A DNA stretch of 5,450 nucleotides from an uncultured Pseudomonadota bacterium (GTDB lineage Bacteria > Pseudomonadota > Gammaproteobacteria > Methylococcales > Methylomonadaceae), in assembly GCA_903904275.1 (NCBI GenBank), contig CAIVBX010000292.1:1-5450 (forward strand), given 5' to 3'. Below are positions 1 to 5,450 of the stretch, piece after piece. Below the pieces are notes generated by a model that worked only from the letters and a program-made list of their open reading frames with translations, had not been told where the DNA came from and did no database searches. The position numbers and the translations under genes were made by a program. Each line of letters opens with the position of its first letter. Position 1 is the stretch's first letter.

Positions 1-18
1 GATCTTAAAAGTGTAGGG

Positions 19-45
19 GTTGTATTCATTGAAAATGTATCCAAC
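19..45. repeat. Imperfect inverted repeat (hairpin), possible dispersed palindrome
   Basis: Two 12-nt arms (19-30 and 34-45) pair at 10 of 12 positions around a 3-nt loop (GAA). The left arm is preceded by GTAGGG. There is no T-run on either side, so it does not look like an intrinsic terminator, although the end of an unseen upstream gene cannot be excluded. The pattern of TAGGGG followed by an imperfect palindrome resembles the short dispersed intergenic palindromes found in many bacterial genomes. That resemblance is recalled rather than tested, and only one copy is visible here. Confidence 0.45.
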
Positions 46-120
46 TAATCGTTAAAAAAATCAGCATAACGTAAAATTCACTCTAATCGTTAAAAAAATC
101 AGCATAACGTAAAATTCACT
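45..120. repeat. Perfect 2-copy tandem repeat, 38-bp unit
   Basis: Copy 1 (45-82) and copy 2 (83-120) are identical over all 38 bases, directly adjacent, and do not extend further on either side. Each unit contains a short inverted pair CGTTA...TAACG with a 12-nt spacer, and a TAAAAT hexamer (72-77 and 110-115) that matches five of six bases of a sigma-70 -10 box. A weak TCGTTA lies 17 nt upstream of each hexamer. The second copy ends 26 nt before the MFS start codon, so the duplication lies in that gene's promoter and leader region. Identity between copies suggests a recent duplication. A regulatory effect is inference. Confidence 0.9.
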
Positions 121-146
121 AAACAGAAAACTCAAAACACATTTTT

Positions 147-1373
147 ATGACTAAATTTTCCGTATTAAAACATCGTAATTTCACTTTTTTTGTCATTGCG
201 CGATTTCTTTCGACTATTGCGGTACAAATTCAAAGTGTCGCAGTCGGTTGGCAAATTTACCAACAAACAGGCAAAACACTGGATTTAGGTTTAATCGGTT
301 TGGCGCAATTTTTACCGTTTGCGATGTTAATTTTAATTGCAGGACATTTTGCAGACCAATGGAATCGCCGTTGGATTGTATTGAGTTGTTTTTTCGTGGA
401 ATTGATTTGCGGATTGTTGCTGTTATTTTTTGCACGAATGGATTTGCATTCGACGTTACCGATTTTTTCGGTTATGGCGTTATATGGCGCGGCGCGTGCT
501 TTTATGATGCCCGCATCTCAAGCGATTCTCGTTAATTTAGTGCCAACTGAAAATTTAGCCAGCGCAGTGGCATTAAATTCGTCGCTTTATCATGTCGCAG
601 TTATTGCCGCACCACCGTTAGGCGGTTTGTTGTATTTATTTGGTACAGAAACAGTTTATAGCATTGTGACGGTTTTATTATCGATGTCGGTGTTGTTGAT
701 GTTGCCGATTCGGGTGAATTTCACGCCAAATAAACGTGAAAAAATGTCATTGAATAGACTTTTTGAAGGCTTACGTTTTGTGCGGTCACGTCCCATTATT
801 TTTGGCGCATTATCGTTAGATTTATTGGCTGTTTTATTTGGTGGCGCGACAGCGTTGTTGCCTGCTTATGCCAGCGATGTTTTGCATGTTGATTCGGTGG
901 GTTTAGGTTTATTACGCGGCGCACCTGCATTAGGTGCAACATTGACAGGAATTATTTTAGGCTTTTTCCCCATTACGCGACGTGTTGGCGCGTGGATGTT
1001 TTTTGGCGTGTTAATTTTTGGTGGAGCGACAGTTATTTTTGGTTTATCAGACGGTTTTTATTTATCGTTAGCGGCATTATTTTTAATTGGCACAGGTGAC
1101 ATGATTAGCGTTTATATTCGCCATATTGTGGTGCAATTGGAAACGCCAGATGAAATTCGGGGACGTGTAAGTGCTGTTAATTCGGTGTTTATTGGCGCGT
1201 CGAATGAATTAGGCGAATTTGAATCAGGAGTTTCAGCGGCATTTTTAGGTTTAGTTCCCGCCGTTGTGGTCGGCGGTTGTTTAACGATTGGCGTGACGTT
1301 AATGTGTATGTTTGCGTTTCCCGTGTTGCGAAAAATGGATGAATTTCCAAAAAGAAGCATTGTGAATCACTAA
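147..1373 (+). CDS. MFS transporter, MFS_3/EntS-like exporter family
   Basis: A 408-residue polytopic inner-membrane protein of the major facilitator superfamily, most like the proton-driven MFS_3 (EntS-like) exporters; the substrate cannot be told from sequence. Visible markers are GWQIYQQTG (34-42), motif A as GHFADQWNRR (66-75) in the loop after helix 2, and the late block TPDEIRGRVSAVNS (333-346) followed by ASNELGEFESG (351-361), which is typical of this family. About twelve hydrophobic segments are present, with a central basic loop near residues 193-215. ATG 147 is the first possible start after an in-frame TAA at 120-122. No clear Shine-Dalgarno precedes it; the leader is A-rich. The gene stands alone on the plus strand. 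Its last 24 codons and stop overlap the convergent EamA gene. Family assignment is firm, function is not. Confidence 0.9.
   Translation: MTKFSVLKHRNFTFFVIARFLSTIAVQIQSVAVGWQIYQQTGKTLDLGLIGLAQFLPFAMLILIAGHFADQWNRRWIVLSCFFVELICGLLLLFFARMDLHSTLPIFSVMALYGAARAFMMPASQAILVNLVPTENLASAVALNSSLYHVAVIAAPPLGGLLYLFGTETVYSIVTVLLSMSVLLMLPIRVNFTPNKREKMSLNRLFEGLRFVRSRPIIFGALSLDLLAVLFGGATALLPAYASDVLHVDSVGLGLLRGAPALGATLTGIILGFFPITRRVGAWMFFGVLIFGGATVIFGLSDGFYLSLAALFLIGTGDMISVYIRHIVVQLETPDEIRGRVSAVNSVFIGASNELGEFESGVSAAFLGLVPAVVVGGCLTIGVTLMCMFAFPVLRKMDEFPKRSIVNH
1299..1373. other. Convergent 3' overlap of MFS and EamA genes, codon-aligned
   Basis: The last 25 codons (stop included) of both convergent genes share these 75 bp. 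The frames are exactly complementary: each plus-strand codon pairs with a whole minus-strand codon. The overlap codes for MFS residues 385-408 and EamA residues 278-301. No room remains for a separate bidirectional terminator between the genes, so each transcript's 3' end must run into the other gene. Confidence 0.95.
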
Positions 1374-2204
1374 TGCCAACAAAATCAGCGTTGTTCCGAT
1401 GATAATATCTAATGTCATCGGTTCATTATTTGCGCTATGTCCAAGCCAAAGCGATAACACAGGACTGACCAATGTAACGAGTGAAACTTGTGTTGCAGAA
1501 CGTTGCGACAACAAATAGTAATACAACATAAATCCGACAGGTGTTGCGATAACACCCAAATACAAAACAGATAAAAAATGTATCAATGAAAATTGTAATG
1601 GAATATCGCCACCACCCATTTCAAATGTAACGAAATAAAACGGTAACGCGAATAATAAGCCGCCTGTGACTTGGCTTAACGCAGGAAGTTTTGAACGAAT
1701 ACGTTTGATAGCAATTGCGCTAAGTGCTTGTAATGCAACAGAGGCTAAAACACCGAATACACCGAACATTGCGTCAGAATTTAATTTGTCTGCCGAACCA
1801 AACATAATCGCTAAACCAACGATACCAAGCAAATAAGACAAAATTTTACCAAAAGTAAAACTACGTTCGTTTAGCCAAATCGCGGCAAATAACGCGGTAA
1901 CTAAAGGATTTAAACCGCTAACAACAGAAATCCAACCTGATGGAATAAATTGCGCCCCCCAATAAACAACACACATTGCACCGTAAATTTGTAATGCCAC
2001 CGCCGCATACGTTAAACAGGCAATGCGTGAAAATGGAAGACGTTTTTTAAGTAATAACAACAGTAAAATCATGCACAACGTACCGATTGTCATGCGTGAG
2101 GTCACGCCGCCTAAAACGCCAAAACCATCAACACTCCATTTGATTGCAAGCGGTGTTGTTGCCCACAATAAAACCATTCCGATATAAGCTAAAAGTACGC
2201 GCAT
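1299..2204 (-). CDS. EamA-family (DMT superfamily) permease
   Basis: A 301-residue inner-membrane protein with about ten hydrophobic helices arranged as two EamA repeats (about 4-135 and 146-282), the drug/metabolite transporter layout (RhaT/YdcZ-like). Supporting segments are LLWATTPLAIKWSV (12-25) at the N-terminus, VSGLNPLVTALFAAIWLNE (95-113) ending the fourth helix with its conserved Glu, GIVGLAIMF (127-135), and the matching second-half SLVTLVSPVLSLWLG (241-255) and IIGTTLILLALVIHN (268-282). The substrate could be an amino acid, another metabolite or a drug. After the last helix comes a basic, His-rich tail (283-301) encoded within the MFS gene. The start has no obvious Shine-Dalgarno and lies 24 bp after the protease stop, in the same frame. 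Cotranscription with the protease, perhaps with coupled translation, is therefore likely but inferred. Confidence 0.88.
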   Translation of the reverse strand: MRVLLAYIGMVLLWATTPLAIKWSVDGFGVLGGVTSRMTIGTLCMILLLLLLKKRLPFSRIACLTYAAVALQIYGAMCVVYWGAQFIPSGWISVVSGLNPLVTALFAAIWLNERSFTFGKILSYLLGIVGLAIMFGSADKLNSDAMFGVFGVLASVALQALSAIAIKRIRSKLPALSQVTGGLLFALPFYFVTFEMGGGDIPLQFSLIHFLSVLYLGVIATPVGFMLYYYLLSQRSATQVSLVTLVSPVLSLWLGHSANNEPMTLDIIIGTTLILLALVIHNASFWKFIHFSQHGKRKHTH

Positions 2205-2228
2205 CGTTTTAAAGTGGGCAACGTATTT

Positions 2229-3749
2229 TTAAGCTGTAACAGGTGTCGGCGGAACACCAACAACTGTTAAGCCCATATCTTGCAGCATTGCAACATCCAA
2301 TGCTGAAATTGTCCGAACTTCGCCTGTGCCAATCGAATCTGACATTAAATCGCCTGATATTTTAACGTGGTAATAAGCCGAACCACTGCCAGCACTCGCA
2401 GGATCTAGCGGAATGGGATTGTTGTTATTTGCAGCTTCAGCGTGAGTTCCCGTAAAAACAGGTACATTATTTTGCATGGTTACTAACGAATCGTAAGGTG
2501 TTTTTGCGCCACCTGTTGGGAGATTGCCTGTAAATGCTAAACCGTGCAGAATTTCATGTGTCAAAATGCTGGTCAAATCATATTGATGGGATGTTGGCGC
2601 ACCATTGAATGACATTTGATTCAAATCAGCAAGGTTGATGTATAACGTTGCGTCAGGTGCAGAACCATTGGCATTTACACCCGAAATTGAATCTGCTAAA
2701 AATTCAGTAGATTGTGTTGCGCCGTTTGCCGAAGAGGTATTCTCCATTGTAGCACTCGCTTTTGCCAATGTGGATGGAGAGGTTTGCTCAGTCAAAACTT
2801 TCAGATTAAATGGTACTTTCGAGCTGATATATTTTCCGATATTATCCAAAGCGGTTTTAACATCCGCCTCAACATTAGCGAGATTATTACCTAAACTTGC
2901 TTGACTAAAATCAACAGAGTAATGCAGATTTGTGCCGCCAGAAATGGTGGTAGTTGTTGGAACTGGAACTGGAGTAGTTGCTGGAGTTGAAGCAGTTGGG
3001 TCAGTGACAACCACTCCAAAATGATTCCAATATCTCGATGAACTGGTAATTTCCCAATCTGCATGAAGAATTTTGTCTGCAAATTGAATCTCAGTGCCTG
3101 TTGATGCTGGATTCACATAGATGGATGCAACGTTATCGCCTGTTGTTTTATCCGAAACTATAATAGCTCCTGCTTTTGTGACGTAAGAATAATCACTCGA
3201 ATTGCCAGAAAACACCACAGTTTCAACGGCACTTGATATACCAACGCCTTTCACATCTTTTGCTAACGTCACCGTTTCTTGTCCAGAATTACCATAAACC
3301 TGCAAATTGTTGGTATCAGCTGTGAAATTTTGGTTTGTATCCAGTTGAATTTGCGATAAATTAAAAATTCCATTTCCAGAATTATCCAACGATAACGTTC
3401 CCACAGCGTTGGAAAAACTTAATGATTCGTTATTATTTGCTGCAATACTGAGCGTTGCCAAATTTCCCACCGTTAGCGTTCCATGCGTTGACACTAAAGT
3501 GCTTGGGTCGAATTTAACACCGCTTAATGCAACAGATTCCACCATCGAATCAATTGTGATGCCGCTGACATTTTGAGCAATCGTCACTCTTTCAAAACCT
3601 GTGTTGCCGTGAATGCTAAGACCATTTGTATTTACGGTGTAAAACTGATTAACACCGATATTAACATCTGTTCCTATTGTGGTTGTTGCTACTTTTTTTT
3701 GATTGAATATCGAGTGGAACATAAAATTAAATAATGAATAGTTAGACAT
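2229..3749 (-). CDS. Predicted zinc metalloprotease with N-terminal beta-repeat modules
   Basis: A 506-residue protein. Residues 36-118 and 141-228 are two related beta-rich modules; their first 42 residues align without gaps at 20 identities (GN.G.E.VT.A..V.G at 48-63 and 153-168). A Pro/Thr-rich linker (250-268) leads to a peptidase domain from about 274. This carries HEILH (398-402) followed by GLAF, a later TPYD (417-420), H461, DLM (467-469) and the end block ISALDVAMLQDMG (481-493). By family knowledge H398 and H402 bind zinc and E399 is the catalytic base; H461 as third ligand and M469 as Met-turn are inference. The order matches metzincin-like proteases of surface proteins in aquatic bacteria. 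There is no Sec signal peptide, RTX repeat or sorting tail. GAGGT lies 7 nt before the ATG. Substrate unknown. Confidence 0.78.
   Translation of the reverse strand: MSNYSLFNFMFHSIFNQKKVATTTIGTDVNIGVNQFYTVNTNGLSIHGNTGFERVTIAQNVSGITIDSMVESVALSGVKFDPSTLVSTHGTLTVGNLATLSIAANNNESLSFSNAVGTLSLDNSGNGIFNLSQIQLDTNQNFTADTNNLQVYGNSGQETVTLAKDVKGVGISSAVETVVFSGNSSDYSYVTKAGAIIVSDKTTGDNVASIYVNPASTGTEIQFADKILHADWEITSSSRYWNHFGVVVTDPTASTPATTPVPVPTTTTISGGTNLHYSVDFSQASLGNNLANVEADVKTALDNIGKYISSKVPFNLKVLTEQTSPSTLAKASATMENTSSANGATQSTEFLADSISGVNANGSAPDATLYINLADLNQMSFNGAPTSHQYDLTSILTHEILHGLAFTGNLPTGGAKTPYDSLVTMQNNVPVFTGTHAEAANNNNPIPLDPASAGSGSAYYHVKISGDLMSDSIGTGEVRTISALDVAMLQDMGLTVVGVPPTPVTA
2946..2999 (-). other. Pro/Thr-rich interdomain linker of the metalloprotease
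   Basis: Residues 251-268 consist almost wholly of Pro, Thr, Val, Ala and Ser, ending in TTTT. The DNA is correspondingly low in complexity, with repeated CCA, ACT and GTT-type codons. Such stretches are typical flexible linkers between surface-protein domains. It separates the repeat modules from the peptidase domain and marks the likely domain boundary. Confidence 0.7.
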
Positions 3750-3756
3750 AATCGTG

Positions 3757-3761
3757 ACCTC
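3757..3761 (-). promoter_or_regulatory. Shine-Dalgarno of the metalloprotease
   Basis: On the minus strand GAGGT sits 7 nt before ATG 3749. It is one of only two strong ribosome sites in the window (the other is tolB's) and supports the chosen start. It also contrasts with the EamA and MFS genes, which have no recognisable site. Confidence 0.8.
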
Positions 3762-3849
3762 ATTTAAAAATTTCAGATAATACTACTGCAAAAAAGACAT
3801 CTTCGTTAAATGCCTTCAATGCGACACAGCGATAAACATACCAACTTTT

Positions 3850-3865
3850 TAAAATATATATTTTA
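3850..3865. promoter_or_regulatory. 16-bp perfect AT palindrome, possible operator
   Basis: TAAAATATATATTTTA is a perfect palindrome about 100 bp upstream of the protease start, inside the presumed promoter region. It could bind a dimeric regulator or simply form an AT-rich melting or curved site. With only A and T bases, chance occurrence in this AT-rich stretch is quite possible. No regulator gene is nearby. Confidence 0.3.
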
Positions 3866-3910
3866 CTGATAAATAAAAACTTTTTGATTTTAGTTCAAAT
3901 AGAATTTTAC

Positions 3911-3978
3911 AAAAAACGGTTGATAAAATGCGCGAGGTGGTTGATTTAACCCCACAGCAATTTTAAGAAAACCGTTTT
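3911..3978 (-). terminator. Possible terminator of tolB (long stem with nested hairpin and T-run)
   Basis: On the minus strand, 25 nt after the tolB stop, AAAACGGTT (3978-3970) pairs perfectly with AACCGTTTT (3921-3913), and the second arm runs on into a total of six T (3916-3911). The 48-nt interior contains its own hairpin at 3955-3937: GTGGTT/AACCAC with a 2-nt GG bulge and a 5-nt loop. The T-run after a GC-containing arm is terminator-like, but the outer stem is AT-rich and its loop is long, so efficiency is uncertain. Confidence 0.4.
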
Positions 3979-4003
3979 GTTCCCAGTTGAAAAACGTTGA
4001 TGT

Positions 4004-5284
4004 TTATTTCGGAGACCAAGCGGGTTCACGCACTTCAGCACTATCGAAAACCAATTTTTGTTGAATTCGTCCATCTGTGGAAACGGCTGACAAATATCCT
4101 GTATTGCCTTTACGAGACGCATACAAAACCATGCTGCTATTTGGTGCAAAACTTGGTGATTCGTCAAGTGGTCCAGATGTTAGAACACTAATTGCTTTTG
4201 AATTCGCTTCCATTAAGCCAATGCGATAACTGCCACCGTCAGAATGTACCATCGTGATGTATTTACCATCAGGCGAGAAACTGGCTCGAGCGTTGTAACT
4301 GCCGCTAAAGGTAATTCGTTTTTCTTCGCCACCTTGCACAGGAATTGAATATAACTGCGGTTTGCCACCACGGTCAGATGTGAAAACAATTCGACTACCA
4401 TCAGGCGACCATGTTGGCTCGGTATCAATGGCGCGATTTTTTGTTAATTTGGTTAAATTACCTGAACCTAAATCCAAAATGTAAATATCAGGGCTACCAT
4501 CTTTTGATAAGGTGACTGCGAGTTTTGAACCATCAGGCGACCAAGCAGGTGCACCGTTAATTCCAGGAAATTCAGCGACTCGCTCACGTTGTCCTGTTGA
4601 TAAATTTTGAGTGTAAATGGCGGCTGTTTTCTTTTCAAAAGACACATACGCAATGCGTTTTGCATCTGGCGACCAAGCAGGTGACATTAACGGTTCAATC
4701 GATGATGCAACCGCTTGTGCATTTGCACCATCTGCATCAGCCACCATCAATTTATGATTGCTTTGTGTGCCTTGACGAGTTGTTGTGATGTAAGCAATTT
4801 TCCCACTAAACACGCCTTTTTTACCAAGCAATTTTTCATAAATCATGTCGCTAATTCGGTGCGCGGCTTTGCGTAAATCATTTCCCGAAGCCGCCATGCG
4901 ATAACCCAATAATTGCGAACCATTAGCGACATCAAACAATTGAAATTCGACTGTAAATTGCCCACCGTTTGGAATCACACGCCCAATCACAACGTAATTT
5001 TGACGAATCGCTTGCCAATCAGGAAAGTTAATTGCTTCGGCAGAAGTTGGACGACCTGGCATTTGTTGTGCGGCAAGTGTTTTAAAATAACCGCTGCGTG
5101 TTAAATCAGAATCGACAACACTGCTCACATCTAACGGCGCACCTTGTGAAGCAAAAGGCACAATTGCAATGGGCATCGCACTTTCAATGCCTTCTGTAAT
5201 TTCAATCGACATTTCAGCATTCACCATCGGCGCAAAACACATTCCAATTGCTGAAGCTAAAATTAGTTTTTTAAATAAGTTCAC
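4004..5284 (-). CDS. tolB: Tol-Pal system beta-propeller protein TolB
   Basis: TolB is the periplasmic protein that links TolA to the lipoprotein Pal and helps keep the outer membrane tight during division. From GTG 5284 the protein has 426 residues, close to the ~430 of E. coli. Residues 1-23 are a signal peptide (NLFKK, hydrophobic core, cleavage after VNA). The N-terminal domain includes PIAIVPFASQ, and HRISDMIYEKLLGKKGVFSGKIAYI leads into a C-terminal six-bladed propeller. The blade signature WSPDG or a variant recurs at residues 204, 248, 292, 336, 379 and 423, a period of 43-44. AAAAGGTG lies 5 nt before the GTG. The frame is open upstream to a GTG at 5386, but this would bury the signal peptide behind 34 extra residues. 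pal does not follow; a terminator-like element and a protease gene do. Confidence 0.97.
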   Translation of the reverse strand: MNLFKKLILASAIGMCFAPMVNAEMSIEITEGIESAMPIAIVPFASQGAPLDVSSVVDSDLTRSGYFKTLAAQQMPGRPTSAEAINFPDWQAIRQNYVVIGRVIPNGGQFTVEFQLFDVANGSQLLGYRMAASGNDLRKAAHRISDMIYEKLLGKKGVFSGKIAYITTTRQGTQSNHKLMVADADGANAQAVASSIEPLMSPAWSPDAKRIAYVSFEKKTAAIYTQNLSTGQRERVAEFPGINGAPAWSPDGSKLAVTLSKDGSPDIYILDLGSGNLTKLTKNRAIDTEPTWSPDGSRIVFTSDRGGKPQLYSIPVQGGEEKRITFSGSYNARASFSPDGKYITMVHSDGGSYRIGLMEANSKAISVLTSGPLDESPSFAPNSSMVLYASRKGNTGYLSAVSTDGRIQQKLVFDSAEVREPAWSPK

Positions 5285-5450
5285 GCGGACACCTTTTGAT
5301 TTTTCGGTATAAATTGAAAGAACTGCTTTTAAATTCATTTTAACAATGTTGACGTATTTTGCCATAATTTGCTCTGTAAAAGGCACAAAACGCTTTTACT
5401 GTTACCAAATGTCGGTGTTGCTAAATACAAAAAAATGGTCAATAACGCCA
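5285..5450. other. Region upstream of tolB, no supported gene
   Basis: All three minus-strand frames contain stops between the window edge and the tolB start. One frame, from the edge to a TAA near 5402, would encode only a 15-residue tail (ending FSNTDIW) that could be the end of an upstream gene such as tolA, but this is too short to judge. I see no confident promoter; a TAAAAT hexamer near 5339-5344 lacks a -35 partner. Confidence 0.5.
5290..5297 (-). promoter_or_regulatory. Shine-Dalgarno that fixes the tolB GTG start
   Basis: AAAAGGTG on the minus strand is followed by 5 nt and then GTG 5284. Starting there gives a standard signal peptide and the normal TolB length. The upstream in-frame candidates (GTG 5386, ATG 5365, ATG 5338) lack a comparable site and would add a polar, non-signal-like extension. 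Confidence 0.8.

Larger units (their letters stand above)
3750..4003. other. Intergenic region between tolB and the metalloprotease
   Basis: This 254-bp, very AT-rich stretch holds no open frame I can support as a gene and no pal. Read on the minus strand it contains first a terminator-like structure (3911-3978), then a 16-bp palindrome (3850-3865), then a possible -10 box TATTAT (3777-3782, five of six to consensus, without a convincing -35), and last the protease Shine-Dalgarno. The protease therefore probably has its own promoter here rather than being read from tolB. Confidence 0.6.

Noticed and set aside
45..120. CRISPR-like array
   Set aside because: The two 38-bp copies are directly adjacent without spacers, so this is a simple tandem duplication.
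1..120. Insertion-sequence end or MITE
   Set aside because: No terminal inverted repeats bounding an element, target-site duplication or transposase are visible; only a hairpin and a tandem repeat.
3946..4167. Minus-strand open frame of 73 codons over the tolB 3' end
   Set aside because: It overlaps the clearly real tolB C-terminus in another frame, has no recognisable domain, and looks like a chance frame.
4400..4690. DNA repeats of about 132 bp containing a shared GGCGACCA motif
   Set aside because: They are the WSPDG blade motifs of the TolB propeller (44-residue period), not an independent repeat element.
5388..5412. Inverted repeat around AAAACGCTTTT upstream of tolB as terminator or operator
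   Set aside because: The perfectly paired part is only four A/T pairs around a 3-nt loop, and the outer pairing is interrupted; too weak to claim.
5402..5450. Possible C-terminus of tolA upstream of tolB
   Set aside because: Only 15 residues are visible (…HFFVFSNTDIW). They vaguely resemble a TolA end but are too few to support a call.

Overview
The window looks like chromosomal DNA of an AT-rich (roughly 40% GC by eye) Gram-negative bacterium. TolB, a periplasmic protein of the Tol-Pal envelope system, makes a proteobacterium likely. The style of the genes, including a surface-type protease with beta-repeat modules, would suit a gammaproteobacterium of the sulfur-oxidising or methylotrophic kind, but that placement is only a guess. 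Four full-length genes are present and none looks broken.

Left edge (1-146): a short imperfect hairpin (19-45) is followed directly by a perfect two-copy 38-bp tandem repeat (45-120). This sits just upstream of a plus-strand MFS exporter of the MFS_3/EntS-like type (147-1373). The exporter converges on, and overlaps by 75 bp, a minus-strand EamA/DMT-family permease (1299-2204). The two reading frames are codon-aligned in the overlap.

Middle (2229-3749, minus strand): a 506-residue predicted zinc metalloprotease. It has two copies of an ~85-residue beta-type module, a Pro/Thr linker and a C-terminal HExxH domain. It has a strong ribosome-binding site. Its stop lies 24 bp, in the same frame, before the EamA start, so the two are probably cotranscribed. 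The 254-bp region upstream of it (3750-4003) holds a 16-bp AT palindrome and a terminator-like structure for the next gene.

Right part (4004-5284, minus strand): tolB. The start is best placed at a GTG with a good Shine-Dalgarno, which gives a 426-residue preprotein with a clean signal peptide. pal, the usual downstream partner, is not there; the protease follows instead. The last ~165 bp hold no gene I can support.

The genes do not form an obvious pathway: two inner-membrane transporters of unknown substrate, one likely surface or secreted protease, and one housekeeping envelope gene. I see no mobile element, CRISPR array or RNA gene. The points most worth a second look are the metalloprotease, which lacks a visible secretion signal, the tandem repeat in front of the exporter, the antisense gene-tail overlap, and the absence of pal after tolB.
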